A stretch of 64,000 nt of DNA, from NCBI GenBank assembly GCA_027533455.1, contig JAPZUC010000002.1, positions 744,001 to 808,000 on the forward strand, given 5' to 3'. The stretch comes from Porphyrobacter sp. Its GTDB lineage: Bacteria; Pseudomonadota; Alphaproteobacteria; Sphingomonadales; Sphingomonadaceae. The translations under genes and the position numbers were made by a program. Numbering within the stretch: the stretch's first letter is position 1; each line of letters begins with the position of its first letter. The notes beneath the pieces are model-generated. The model worked only from the letters and a program-made list of their open reading frames with translations. It was not told where the DNA came from and did not search any database. Shown here piece after piece: positions 34,619-43,967 of the stretch.

Positions 34619-36000
34619 CGCGCGCCCTCCGGCCACAGGATCACCCTCAAGGTCTGGAGCAGGATTACCAGATCGAGAAACGGCGTGTAGTTCTTGGCAT
34701 AGTAGAGATCATATTCGAGCTTGCAGCGGCTATCCTCGACCGATGCACCGTATGGATAGTTTATCTGCGCACACCCGGTGATGCCCGGTTTGACCATGTG
34801 ACGCTCGCCATAGAAGGGGATTTCCTCCTCAAGGCTCTCGACGAAACCCGGGACCTCTGGCCGCGGGCCGACGAAGCTCATCTCGCCCTTGAGCACGCTC
34901 CAGGTCTGCGGCAACTCGTCGATGCGCATCTTGCGGATAAAGCGGCCAAGGCGGGTGATGCGCGGATCGTTCTCCTCCGCCCACTTTGCCCCATCCTTCT
35001 CCGCATCGGCGCGCATCGAGCGCAGCTTTATGAGTGTGAAAGTCTCGCCATACAGCCCCACCCGCTTCTGGCGGAAGAAGGCCGGCCCCTTGCTGTCGAG
35101 CTTCACCAAAAGCGCAAACAGGATGATGATCGGCAGGGTCGCCGCCAGAAGGATGGAGCTGGCGGTGATGTCGAAGACACGTTTCGAAACGCTTGAAAAC
35201 ATCCGGCTGCTGGAAAAGCCGTCAGAAAAAATCAGCCACGACGGGTTGATGGTGTCGAGATCGACACGGCCGGTCTCGCGCTCGATGAAGCTCGAGAAAT
35301 CGTTGACATGGACGCCCTTGGTCTTGATCCGCAGCAGGTCTTTCAGGGGCAGCGCGTTGCGGCGCTCCTGCAAGGCCAGCACCACTTCGGACACGCCGAG
35401 ATTTTCGACAAAGCGGCCAAGATCGTGGATCGCCGAGCGGGGGATGGCTTCTTCGACCACACGGTTGCTATCGTTCATGGCGACGTAAGAGACGATGGCG
35501 AAGCCGGTTTCGGGCCGATCTGCCAACTCACGCAGCCGTTGTGCGCGATCACCGGCACCCAGCACCATCACCCGGCGGCGGAACGCCGAAGACCCGAGGA
35601 AGGAGTTGAGAAGCAAGCGGTCGGCCATCAGCACGAGGATCGCGATGCCCATGGTGTAAAGCAGGGTCGATCGCCAGAACAGCTCGCTCGGCAGCACGAA
35701 ATCGAACACCGCCAGCGCGATAATCCCAAGGCTGATCGCCACCAGTACCCGCGCGCCTGCAAATCGGAGGCTGCGCAACGCGTATGGGCCGTAGACCCCG
35801 ACCGCGATCATCGCCAGCCAGATCACCATCGCCGTGCCGAACAGCGCCCATCCGCGTCCGGAAAGTGCCCCCGTGTCCATGCCGATCTGGTGAACGCGCC
35901 ACTGCCAGGCGAGCTCACTCGCCAGGACAAGCAAGCCGAGATCCAACAGACCGAGCAGCAGCACGGCGTGCGGGATATAGTGCTTGAACGGGCGGATCAT
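34615..36000 (-). CDS. Polyprenyl-phosphate sugar transferase (TIGR03013/EpsB-type)
   Basis: A 461-residue membrane enzyme that starts a glycan chain by moving sugar-1-phosphate onto undecaprenyl phosphate. Five N-terminal transmembrane segments (residues about 15-150) and a nucleotide-binding-like middle domain (VMVLGAGDRAQRLRELADR) precede the bacterial sugar transferase domain: KRVFDITASSILLAATLPIIILFALLVKLDSKGPAFFRQKRVG, KLRSMRADAEKDGAKWA, RIDELPQTWSVLKGEMSFVGPRPE, and KPGITGCAQINYPYG. Context with prsK/prsR marks it as the exosortase-associated form, usually linked to exopolysaccharide. First gene of the leftward operon; no xrt/epsI gene is in the window. Confidence 0.9.
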   Translation of the reverse strand: MIRPFKHYIPHAVLLLGLLDLGLLVLASELAWQWRVHQIGMDTGALSGRGWALFGTAMVIWLAMIAVGVYGPYALRSLRFAGARVLVAISLGIIALAVFDFVLPSELFWRSTLLYTMGIAILVLMADRLLLNSFLGSSAFRRRVMVLGAGDRAQRLRELADRPETGFAIVSYVAMNDSNRVVEEAIPRSAIHDLGRFVENLGVSEVVLALQERRNALPLKDLLRIKTKGVHVNDFSSFIERETGRVDLDTINPSWLIFSDGFSSSRMFSSVSKRVFDITASSILLAATLPIIILFALLVKLDSKGPAFFRQKRVGLYGETFTLIKLRSMRADAEKDGAKWAEENDPRITRLGRFIRKMRIDELPQTWSVLKGEMSFVGPRPEVPGFVESLEEEIPFYGERHMVKPGITGCAQINYPYGASVEDSRCKLEYDLYYAKNYTPFLDLVILLQTLRVILWPEGAR

Positions 36001-36125
36001 GAAGCGGGCCTTTGGTGCATGCCCTGCCGCTTCTAGGCCTGAGACCTTAAGTGTCGGTGAATTTTACACCCAGGGCCGCGCGCGCGAAATTCTGCGGGGT
36101 GCGAGGGTTAGCAAAGAAGTGATGA

Positions 36126-37472
36126 TCAAAGCCGCGGACGGGGCAGCGTGCTGGCGAGACGGGGCGGTGCTGGGTTGAGGCATTCTGCCTTGCCGCAGCG
36201 CCCGCAGGGCACGCCGAGCGGCACAGCATCCGCACGGTCGAGCGAGACCCCCCGCGCATGGGCAATGTCTCCCGCAAAGCGCGCCTCGATCCCCAGCACG
36301 ACCGCGCGGCGGCCGGAACACATGACCCCGTCGCCATCGACCGTGCGGGTGATGGTGAACCAGTGCCGCGCCGCCGCCTCGCCCTCGCCAAAGGTCACAG
36401 CTTGGGTGAGCACCGTGCCCGGACGTTCGAAGGCCGCATAGGGCACCCACGCAGGCCAGCGTGCGCCTTCCAGCGGGTAAACTGCTCCGCTTCCCCCGGC
36501 AGTGAAGTGTGTCATTCGCCCTGCCCGGTCGATCACCGCCATGAAGAACGGCAAGCCTCGCTCGCCCACCCGGCCCAAGGTAGTAAGGCGCTGCGCCACC
36601 TGATCGAAGCTGACCGCGAAACGGCGCTGCAGCACTGCAAGGTCGTAACCGGTCGCCTCGCAGGCACGCAGGAAACGGCGATAAGGCAGCAGAAGGGCAC
36701 CTGCGAGGTAATCGGCAATATGTTCTCGCAAGGCATCGCGGGCCTCGATGCTGGCAAGATTTGCACCGGCGACAAGCGTCTCGATCCCTTCGCGCATTTC
36801 TAATTGCCCCACTTGCCGCGCGATCTGGAAGCGGCGTGCAGCGCCGGGCAGCATCTCCGAAAGCTGGAGCTGGCGGGCGTGAAGATCGAGCCGGTGGACC
36901 TGTCCCGGCATCACCTCGGCAGGAAGAATGCGGACTTGAAGCTGGTGTTTCTCGCGAAGCCGCTCGGAGAGGGCCGCACTAATTTCCCCGCGCGATAGGC
37001 GCAGCTCATCGGCCAGGTCCTCGGCGGCGTGATCGAGATCTGCAAAGTGGTTCTGCCAGCGTTCGGCCGCGCGACGGGCAGCGGCGGCGGCATCCTCGAC
37101 CATAATCCGCTCGCTTCCACCCGTATCGTAGAGACGCACGAAAGCGGCGGCCACTTGCGGCGCGGCGGCGAGGAATTCCTGCACCTCTTCGCGGTCAATA
37201 CCGAGGTCGGCGAAGCGCTTGTCTGCCATCCGCCGCACAAGGCCATCCAGCCCGCCGATAGCGTCATCTTCGCGCAGCGAACGCGGGTCGAAGTCGAAAC
37301 GTTCGATCACCTGTACCAGCACGCGGGCAGAGAGCGGCCGCTGGTTGCGCTCGATCAGATTGAGATAAGAGGGCGAGATCCCGAGGACGCTCGCCATGCC
37401 GGCCTGCGTGAGGCCTTCGCGCTTGCGCAGGCGGCGCAGGGCGGGACCTGCGAGAAGATTGGTATCGGCCAT
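36126..37472 (-). CDS. Short-chain fatty acyl regulator (ScfR/RamB-type XRE family)
   Basis: A 448-residue regulator. An N-terminal HTH_3 domain (LRRLRKREGLTQAGMASVLGISPSYLNLIERNQRPLS), an ImmA/IrrE-like IPR010359 region with REHIADYLAGALLLPYRRF, and the C-terminal ScfR domain with Cys cluster CGRCGKAEC. Relatives such as RamB control glyoxylate-cycle and acetate genes. It is divergent from aceA, separated by 179 bases, strongly suggesting it controls aceA and itself. Ligand probably an acyl-CoA; inferred from family. Confidence 0.9.
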   Translation of the reverse strand: MADTNLLAGPALRRLRKREGLTQAGMASVLGISPSYLNLIERNQRPLSARVLVQVIERFDFDPRSLREDDAIGGLDGLVRRMADKRFADLGIDREEVQEFLAAAPQVAAAFVRLYDTGGSERIMVEDAAAAARRAAERWQNHFADLDHAAEDLADELRLSRGEISAALSERLREKHQLQVRILPAEVMPGQVHRLDLHARQLQLSEMLPGAARRFQIARQVGQLEMREGIETLVAGANLASIEARDALREHIADYLAGALLLPYRRFLRACEATGYDLAVLQRRFAVSFDQVAQRLTTLGRVGERGLPFFMAVIDRAGRMTHFTAGGSGAVYPLEGARWPAWVPYAAFERPGTVLTQAVTFGEGEAAARHWFTITRTVDGDGVMCSGRRAVVLGIEARFAGDIAHARGVSLDRADAVPLGVPCGRCGKAECLNPAPPRLASTLPRPRL

Positions 37473-37502
37473 GCGGCTTTGTAACCTTCTTTACTGTTTG
37501 AC

Positions 37503-37514
37503 ACAAGTTTGCAG
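37503..37514. promoter_or_regulatory. Candidate RamB-like operator
   Basis: ACAAGTTTGCAG lies between the divergent regulator and aceA, and resembles the TTTGCA-containing operator reported for RamB. Similarity is partial, and alphaproteobacterial ScfR operators are not known to me, so this is only a lead. Confidence 0.25.
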
Positions 37515-37651
37515 CCAATTGTCCTCATAGTGACACGATTTTCTGTAAGTTTCCCTGTCATGCTGCGCCGCACCACGGCACATAGCATCCATCCAGTTGG
37601 CACGAGCCCGGAAGGGCCCGTAGCTCTCCCCAGGATGGACAGGAGAATAGC

Positions 37652-39250
37652 ATGACCTACCAGAACGCCATCGGCCGCATGCGCGACGTCGTCACCGCAA
37701 ACGGGCCGAGCTGGGCCGCGATCGATCCCGAAAGCGCCGCGCGCATGGCGATTCAGAACCGCTTCACTACCGGTCTCGATATTGCCAAGTATACGGCCAA
37801 GATCATGCGCGCCGACATGGCTGCCTACGATGCGGATACCGCCCAATACACCCAGTCGCTCGGCTGCTGGCACGGCTTCATCGCGCAGCAAAAGCTGATC
37901 GCGATCAAGAAGCACTTCGGCACAACCAAGCAGCGTTACCTCTACCTCTCGGGCTGGATGGTTGCCGCGCTGCGCAGCGAATTCGGCCCGCTGCCTGACC
38001 AGTCGATGCACGAAAAGACCTCGGTGCCCGCGCTGATCGAGGAGCTTTACACCTTCCTCAAGCAGGCGGACGCCCGCGAACTCGGCATGATGTTCCGCGC
38101 GCTCGACGTTGCCCGCAAGGCCGGTGACGCCGTGGAAGCAAAGCGCATCGAGAACTCGATCGACAATTACGAAACCCACGTGGTGCCGATCATCGCCGAT
38201 ATCGACGCAGGCTTCGGCAATGCCGAGGCAACCTACCTGCTCGCCAAGAAGATGATCGAGGCAGGCGCCTGCGCGCTCCAGATCGAAAACCAGGTCTCGG
38301 ATGAAAAGCAGTGCGGTCACCAGGACGGCAAGGTCACCGTGCCGCACGAGGATTTCCTCCAGAAGATCCGCGCCTGCCGCATGGCCTTCCTCGAAATGGG
38401 CGTGGAGGACGGCATCATCGTCGCCCGCACCGACTCGCTCGGCGCCGGCCTCACCAAGCAGATCGCCTTCTCGAAGGAGCCGGGCGACCTTGGCGACCAG
38501 TACAACAGCTTCCTCGACGCCGATGAAGTCGATCCGGCCAACATCAACAATGGCCAGGTCTTCATCAGCCGCGACGGCAAGTTGCTTGCTCCCAAGCGCC
38601 TGCCCTCCAACCTCTTCCAGTTCCGCGCAGGCACGGGTGAGGATCGCGTCGTGCTCGACTGCATCACCTCGCTCCAGAACGGCGCCGACCTGCTGTGGAT
38701 CGAGACCGAGAAGCCCCATGTCGAGCAGATCGCGAGCATGGTCGACCGCATCCGCGAAGTCGTGCCGAACGCCAAGCTGGTTTACAACAACTCGCCCAGC
38801 TTCAACTGGACGCTGAACTTCCGCCAGCAGGTGTTCGACGCTTGGGAAGCGGCGGGCAAGGGTGTCTCGGCCTATGACCGCGCCAAGCTGATGAGCGTCG
38901 ACTACGACGGCACCGAGCTGTCAGACGAAGCCGACGAGAAGATCCGCACCTTCCAGCGCGATGCTGCTGCACGGGCCGGCATCTTCCACCACCTGATCAC
39001 GCTGCCGACCTACCACACGGCAGCCCTCAGCACAGACAACCTCGCCCGCGAGTACTTCGGCGAGGCTGGGATGCTCGGCTACGTCAAGAACGTGCAGCGC
39101 GAGGAGATCCGTCAGGGCATCGCCTGTGTGAAGCACCAGAATATGTCGGGCTCCGACATTGGCGATGATCACAAGGAGTACTTCGCCGGTGAAGCCGCCC
39201 TAAAGGCGGGCGGTGCGCACAACACCATGAACCAGTTCGAGGCCGCGTAA
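37652..39250 (+). CDS. aceA: Isocitrate lyase
   Basis: Glyoxylate-cycle enzyme splitting isocitrate into glyoxylate and succinate, needed for growth on acetate or fatty acids. A 532-residue member of the long form. The active-site loop is EKQCGHQDGK (catalytic Cys) rather than the KKCGH of E. coli, as in the Pseudomonas-type long ICLs; the metal Asp region is IIADIDAGFGN, and NNSPSFNW and TLPTYHTAAL follow. A good ribosome site (CAGGAGAATAGC) precedes the ATG. Malate synthase is not in the window. Confidence 0.96.
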   Translation: MTYQNAIGRMRDVVTANGPSWAAIDPESAARMAIQNRFTTGLDIAKYTAKIMRADMAAYDADTAQYTQSLGCWHGFIAQQKLIAIKKHFGTTKQRYLYLSGWMVAALRSEFGPLPDQSMHEKTSVPALIEELYTFLKQADARELGMMFRALDVARKAGDAVEAKRIENSIDNYETHVVPIIADIDAGFGNAEATYLLAKKMIEAGACALQIENQVSDEKQCGHQDGKVTVPHEDFLQKIRACRMAFLEMGVEDGIIVARTDSLGAGLTKQIAFSKEPGDLGDQYNSFLDADEVDPANINNGQVFISRDGKLLAPKRLPSNLFQFRAGTGEDRVVLDCITSLQNGADLLWIETEKPHVEQIASMVDRIREVVPNAKLVYNNSPSFNWTLNFRQQVFDAWEAAGKGVSAYDRAKLMSVDYDGTELSDEADEKIRTFQRDAAARAGIFHHLITLPTYHTAALSTDNLAREYFGEAGMLGYVKNVQREEIRQGIACVKHQNMSGSDIGDDHKEYFAGEAALKAGGAHNTMNQFEAA

Positions 39251-39362
39251 GCAGCTTTGCAAGGGTGGGAGAGAATCCCCGGAGGATCGGACAATCCGGC
39301 CTTCCGGGATGCCTTCTAACCGCCTAAGACCCTGCCGGTGAGATCACCCAGCGGAGAGTGAC

Positions 39363-39548
39363 ATGACCGATACCGATACCCCCAAGACCGAGCCCGCCCG
39401 CGCCCGCGCGCTGCTTTCCACCGCCGACATGAAACTGCTGCGCCGCGCGCTTGAAAGCCATGCCCGCAACACCGAGGACCGCGAGGAGCTGGCGAAGATC
39501 AATGCGCTCCACCACCGCCTCGGCACCTACGTGCCCTCGGGCGAATAG
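39363..39548 (+). CDS. Small uncharacterised protein downstream of aceA
   Basis: A 61-residue hydrophilic, helix-prone protein (LLSTADMKLLRRALESHARNTEDREELAKINALHHRLG). GGAGAG precedes the ATG at a proper distance and the codon use fits the neighbours, so it is likely real. No known domain recognised. It follows aceA by 112 bases and is followed by a strong hairpin. Confidence 0.65.
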   Translation: MTDTDTPKTEPARARALLSTADMKLLRRALESHARNTEDREELAKINALHHRLGTYVPSGE

Positions 39549-39590
39549 GGCCCCAATACCAGTTTCACAGTTCTCCTGGGGAGGAGAAAT

Positions 39591-39630
39591 GGCCGCCGGA
39601 GCGCCCTGATGAGGGCACGCTCCGGCGGCC
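39591..39630. terminator. Bidirectional terminator between the small gene and the M20 gene
   Basis: A near-perfect 40-base hairpin: GGCCGCCGGAGC pairs with GCTCCGGCGGCC and GCCC with GGGC around TGATGA. It sits between converging genes and is followed by AAACTTTATTT. Confidence 0.75.
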
Positions 39631-39635
39631 AAACT

Positions 39636-40958
39636 TTATTTGGCCATAAGCCCCAGCGTCGCCGCAGTCAGCGCCTCGGTGGCGGTCGCGATCACCACCA
39701 GTGCATCAGGCGCCCAGAAGGGCGAATGCAGCGAGGGGAGCGTCACATCGCCCTTTTGCGCCTTGTCCCACTCCGCCTGCGGAACGCCGCCAACCCAGAA
39801 GATCAGGCTTTCGACATTGGCCTTGTCGGCACGGTAGAACTGGCTGAAATCCTCGCCACCCATCACCGCCGGGGTCTCCATGATCCGACCTTCAAAGCGC
39901 GGGGTGAGGCCAGCCATTACCTGCTCGGTGAATTCGGGGGTGTTGTAGGTCGCGGGGGTATAGGGGTTCTGCACGGTCACCTTGGGCATTTTGTGCTCGG
40001 GCATGCCAGCGGCAATTGCCTCGCCCTTCGCGATGCGGGCGATCCCGTCGAGCAGATGCTGGCGGGTCTTGTCCTCATAGCTGCGCACCGTCAGCTGGAG
40101 CCGCGCCTCCTCGGGAATGATGTTGTGTTTGGAACCGGCCTGAAAGCTGCCGACCGTGACCACCGCCGAATCCGTCGGGTTCAACTCGCGGCTCACCAGT
40201 GTCTGCAGGCGCATGACGATACTCGAGGCGAGCACCACCGGGTCCTTGGTAGTGTGCGGATAGGCACCATGTCCGCCCACGCCCGGCACCACGATATCGA
40301 CCGTGTCGACATTAGCGAGCGCGAATCCCTTGGAATAGCCGATGTGCCCTGCCGGAAACTGGGCCGCATCATGGAAGGCCAGCACGTAATCGGGCTTGGG
40401 GAAGCGGCTGAAAAGTCCGTCGTCGAGCATCGCCTTGGCGCCCTGCCCGATTTCCTCGGCGGGCTGGAGGATCATCACCAGCGTGCCCGACCATTGATCC
40501 TTGCGCTGGCTGAGCAGTTGGGCTGTGCCGATCCACGCTGTCATGTGAGTATCGTGCCCGCAGGCGTGCATCACGCCGGTCTCGGTACCGTTCTGCGCCA
40601 CCGCGCGGCGCTTTGAGGCAAAGGGTAGCCCGGTCTGTTCGATCACCGGCAGCCCATCCATGTCCGCGCGCAGCATGACTGTGGGGCCCTCGCCGTTCCG
40701 CATAACCGCGACGACACCGGTCTTGCCAACACCCTCTTTGACCTCGAAACCCATCGCCCGGGCGCGGGCGGCGAGCTTCTTTGCCGTCTCGACTTCCTGG
40801 AATGACAGCTCGGGATTGGCATGGAGGTCGCGGTACAACTCAACCAGCTTGGGCAGGTCCGCCGCCACGGCGTCACGCAACTCATCGGCCTGCGCCGGCG
40901 TTGCCCCCAAAGCCAGCAGGCTCGCGCCTGCCGCCCATGCCATCATCCTGTTCATCAT
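39636..40958 (-). CDS. Secreted M20-family amidohydrolase
   Basis: A 440-residue enzyme with a signal peptide (MMNRMMAWAAGASLLALGATPAQA), so it is exported. Metallopeptidase features: LRADMDGLPV, ACGHDTHMTAWIG, QPAEEIGQGA, and GGEDFSQFY give the metal-binding Asp/His/Glu set. The dimerisation domain is in the middle (PGVGGHGAYPHTTKDPV). Relatives hydrolyse N-acyl amino acids (hippurate-hydrolase-like). ATG 40958 follows AGGGAG; the GTG at 40964 is 2 codons upstream. Confidence 0.88.
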   Translation of the reverse strand: MMNRMMAWAAGASLLALGATPAQADELRDAVAADLPKLVELYRDLHANPELSFQEVETAKKLAARARAMGFEVKEGVGKTGVVAVMRNGEGPTVMLRADMDGLPVIEQTGLPFASKRRAVAQNGTETGVMHACGHDTHMTAWIGTAQLLSQRKDQWSGTLVMILQPAEEIGQGAKAMLDDGLFSRFPKPDYVLAFHDAAQFPAGHIGYSKGFALANVDTVDIVVPGVGGHGAYPHTTKDPVVLASSIVMRLQTLVSRELNPTDSAVVTVGSFQAGSKHNIIPEEARLQLTVRSYEDKTRQHLLDGIARIAKGEAIAAGMPEHKMPKVTVQNPYTPATYNTPEFTEQVMAGLTPRFEGRIMETPAVMGGEDFSQFYRADKANVESLIFWVGGVPQAEWDKAQKGDVTLPSLHSPFWAPDALVVIATATEALTAATLGLMAK

Positions 40959-40980
40959 TCTCACTCCCTCGCGATCGCGC

Positions 40981-42777
40981 TTACAGCCCGTACCATAGAA
41001 CCAGCAGCACCGAGAGCACCATCACCATAAGCGCCACCAGCGGCGTTCCTGCGCGCGCATAGTCACGGAAATTGTAGCCGCCCTCGGCCATGATCAGCAG
41101 ATTGGTCTGATAGGCAATGGGGGTCGCGTAGCACAGGTTGCAGCCGAACAGCACGGCCAGCACCAGCGGTTCGGCTGGCAGGTCCAGTTGCCGGGCAATG
41201 CTGCAGGCGATCGGCGTGCCGATGGTTGCCGCAGTCGCATTGGACGCAAAGTTGGTAAGGATAGTCACGAAGAGCATGATCGCCGCCAGCACCAACGCCG
41301 GCGGCAGATAGGCAAGCCCAAGCGACAGCGCCTCGCCCAGCCACGCCGCAGCACCGCTCGCATCGATCACCCGCCCGATGGCAACGCTCGCCGCGATCAA
41401 TACGATCACCTTGGCCGACAGCGCGCGACCGACCCGGTCGAAGTTGACGCAGCCTGTCACGAACATGAGGATCGCCCCCGCAAGCGCGGAAATGGCAATC
41501 GGCAGCTTGATCGGCGCATAGCCACCAGCATCGAACCACGGCAGGCCGAGAGAGGCGGTGGAAATCGTACCGAGCATGATCGCGCCCGCCAGCACCGCCT
41601 TCGACCGGCGCGGCAATTCGCGCGCGCCTTCGAGCCGGAGCAGGCCGTCGGCACGGGCAAAGCTGGCAAGATCCTCATCGATCCCGATCGCCAGCAGCAC
41701 ATCGCCTTCGCGGATCACGGGATTGCCTTGCGCTTCATGGATGGGGAGCCCGGGACGATGAATTCCGAGCACTGCGACACCATAGAGGTCAGCGATCCCG
41801 GAGCTGGCCAGTGTCCGTCCGACAAGGCGCGAATCCGCCGTTACCGTCATCTCGACCGCGACGATATCCTCGCCGCGCACCTTCGAGACCCTGCGGATGC
41901 GCTCGACGATCCAGACCGGGGCAAGCTCGCCTTTCAGCGCCCGGGCTGCATCTTCGATAGCCGTATGGGTGCCCGAGATATGGATATGATCGGCAGCAGA
42001 ATCCTCGCCGGCTGGCGCTGTGTGGAGTGTGATCTCAGTCGGCAGCCGGCCGCCCTGGATCGCCGCTTCGCCGCCGCGCAGCCGGGTGTGGAAAATCCGC
42101 GCGCCCTCCTCCGGCAGGCCGCTATTGTCGCGCAGCATCCGCGGCATCAGCAACCAAAGATAGGGAAGCGCGACCATTCCGGCGACCAGCACGATGGGCG
42201 TGAATTGGAACACGCCGATGGGCAGCATCCCCAGATCATCGGCAATGCTCACGACAAGAATATTGGTCGAGGTGCCAATTGTGCTCGCCATACCGCCAAT
42301 CAGCACCGCGGTATTGACCGGCATCAGCACCCGGGACGAGGGCATCAACCCCTTGGCCCCAATCGACACCACGATCGGGATCAGTACCACCATCACCGGT
42401 GTGTCGTTGACGAACATCGAGAGGAAGAACGCCACCAGCAAGGCGACCAGAAGGCCGATTTGCCCGTTGATGCGAAACACCTTTTCGAGCCCCGCCGCAA
42501 ACGGCTCAAGCGCGCCGGTCACCATCAGGCAGCGCCCCATAATCATGAGCGCGCAGATCGTCACCAGCGCAGAATGGCCGAACCCGGCGAAGGCCAGCGC
42601 CAGCCCGTCAGTAGGGCGCGTACCTGGTAAGGGTGCAAAGTAAAGGCCCACCGCGATCACAGCGATGGTCACCAGCGAGATGATCTCCTCGCGATATCGC
42701 CCTCGGGCAAAGGCGACGAACATCACGATGGTCACCGCCATCGCCGCCATCACATGGTAGGAAGGAGGCTCCAGCAT
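40981..42777 (-). CDS. SLC13-family permease with TrkA-C domains
   Basis: A 598-residue membrane protein. Two halves of membrane helices (residues about 10-220 and 400-600) flank a cytosolic part with two RCK/TrkA-C-like domains (VEMTVTADSRLVGRTLASSGI, EGDVLLAIGIDEDLASF). The FVNDTPVMVVLIPIV and TSTNILVVSIADDLGM motifs and the C-terminal TNFASNATAATIGTPIA repeat are typical of the DASS/SLC13 family. Possible substrates are sulfate or dicarboxylates; not resolvable. ATG 42777; upstream TTG would add 4 residues. Follows the M20 gene in the same direction with a short gap. Confidence 0.87.
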   Translation of the reverse strand: MLEPPSYHVMAAMAVTIVMFVAFARGRYREEIISLVTIAVIAVGLYFAPLPGTRPTDGLALAFAGFGHSALVTICALMIMGRCLMVTGALEPFAAGLEKVFRINGQIGLLVALLVAFFLSMFVNDTPVMVVLIPIVVSIGAKGLMPSSRVLMPVNTAVLIGGMASTIGTSTNILVVSIADDLGMLPIGVFQFTPIVLVAGMVALPYLWLLMPRMLRDNSGLPEEGARIFHTRLRGGEAAIQGGRLPTEITLHTAPAGEDSAADHIHISGTHTAIEDAARALKGELAPVWIVERIRRVSKVRGEDIVAVEMTVTADSRLVGRTLASSGIADLYGVAVLGIHRPGLPIHEAQGNPVIREGDVLLAIGIDEDLASFARADGLLRLEGARELPRRSKAVLAGAIMLGTISTASLGLPWFDAGGYAPIKLPIAISALAGAILMFVTGCVNFDRVGRALSAKVIVLIAASVAIGRVIDASGAAAWLGEALSLGLAYLPPALVLAAIMLFVTILTNFASNATAATIGTPIACSIARQLDLPAEPLVLAVLFGCNLCYATPIAYQTNLLIMAEGGYNFRDYARAGTPLVALMVMVLSVLLVLWYGL

Positions 42778-42841
42778 CACCCGTCCCAAGGCTAGAGCCT
42801 AAGCCCTGCCGGACAAGCGGTTTCATCCTAACCCAGATTAG

Positions 42842-42926
42842 TGGTGCCCCTGGCCAGACTCGAACTGGCACTTCTTTCGAAAACCGATTTTGAGTCGGTC
42901 GCGTCTACCAATTCCACCACAGGGGC
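42842..42926 (-). tRNA. tRNA-Leu (anticodon CAA)
   Basis: An 85-nt class II tRNA. Acceptor GCCCCTG pairs with CAGGGGC, the anticodon loop CTCAAAA carries CAA inside ACCGA/TCGGT, an extended variable arm is present, and the T-arm reads GTTCGAGTC. CCA is encoded at the 3' end. Confidence 0.95.
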
Positions 42927-42974
42927 CCCGGAGCGGATGGCGGGCTGTTAGCGTCCGCCAATCGCTCTGGCAAA

Positions 42975-42990
42975 TGTTTCACGCGAAACA
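42975..42990 (+). promoter_or_regulatory. Second parS-like site
   Basis: TGTTTCACGCGAAACA matches the parS 16-mer at 15 of 16 positions (one T to C in the centre). It is in the non-coding gap between tRNA-Leu and the inositol-phosphatase gene, 28.6 kb from the site at 14383. Confidence 0.6.
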
Positions 42991-43056
42991 TCGTTCTGGA
43001 GGGGGTCTAAACTGGGTCAAAGGGGGGTCTAACCACCAGCAAAACCCCGCGAAGCC

Positions 43057-43875
43057 TTATCGAAGCGCGCCTGCCAGAAGCTTGTGCAGCTTGGAATGCA
43101 GCGCATCGTTTGCTGCCAGCACCTGATTGGCATGGATCGGTTCTGACCGGCCGCGGTAATCGGAGACGAACCCTCCCGCTTCGCGCACCAGCAGGCAGCC
43201 CGCAGCCGTGTCCCATTCCGAAAGGCCGCTTTCCCAGAAGCCGTCGAACCGCCCCTGCGCCACATAGGCAAGATCGAGAGAGGCGGCGCCAAAACGGCGG
43301 ATGCCTGCCACTTCTGGACCGATGGCACCGAAAATCCGGCTCCACTCGGCAAAGTCGCCGTGACCGAAGAACGGCACGCCGGTCGCGACGAGCGCATCGG
43401 CCAGACGCGAGCGGGCCGAGACGCGCAGGCGCGCATCCTGAAGCCACGCACCGCGCGACTTTTCGGCCCAGAAGGTCTGGTCGGTGATCGGCTGATAGAC
43501 CACGCCCGCGACCACATCGCCCCAGCCCTTGCCGTCCGCGCGCGGCTCCTGCGCCGCGATCGAGATCGCAAAGTGCGGGATCCCGTGGAGGAAGTTGCTG
43601 GTGCCATCGAGCGGATCGACGATCCAGCGCGGCATGCCGGGATCGCCCTCGATTACGCCAGCTTCTTCCATGACGAAGCCCCAGCCCGGACGGGCGGCGA
43701 GAAGTTCGTCATAGAGCGTGCGCTCGGCGCGGATATCGGCCTTGCTGACGAAATCGGCCGGGCCCTTGCGGCTGACCTGAAGGTGTTCGACTTCGCCGAA
43801 ATCGCGCCGCAGACGCCCGCCCGCTTTGCGCGCGGCGCGTTCCATGACGCGGATGAGGCCGGAAATAGCTGCCAT
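43057..43875 (-). CDS. suhB: Inositol monophosphatase family protein
   Basis: A 272-residue cytosolic Mg-dependent phosphatase. Motifs: the VSKADIRAERTLYDEL region, GFVMEEAG metal-binding Glu, WIVDPLDGTSNFLHGIPHFAISIA (WIVDPLDGT signature) and SEWDTAAGCLLVREAGG. Typical IMPase length. In many bacteria SuhB also acts in rRNA maturation, but that depends on subgroup. A divergent 48-base gap... upstream is a parS-like sequence on the downstream side, and efp is 93 bases upstream in the same direction. Confidence 0.9.
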   Translation of the reverse strand: MAAISGLIRVMERAARKAGGRLRRDFGEVEHLQVSRKGPADFVSKADIRAERTLYDELLAARPGWGFVMEEAGVIEGDPGMPRWIVDPLDGTSNFLHGIPHFAISIAAQEPRADGKGWGDVVAGVVYQPITDQTFWAEKSRGAWLQDARLRVSARSRLADALVATGVPFFGHGDFAEWSRIFGAIGPEVAGIRRFGAASLDLAYVAQGRFDGFWESGLSEWDTAAGCLLVREAGGFVSDYRGRSEPIHANQVLAANDALHSKLHKLLAGALR

Positions 43876-43967
43876 TACAGAACTCTCTGCCGCTCGCCCC
43901 GCTTGAGGGACTGCGCGGCGTTTATGTGGTGCGACGAGGGTCGACTGGAAAAGGGGGCCTCGCCCCC

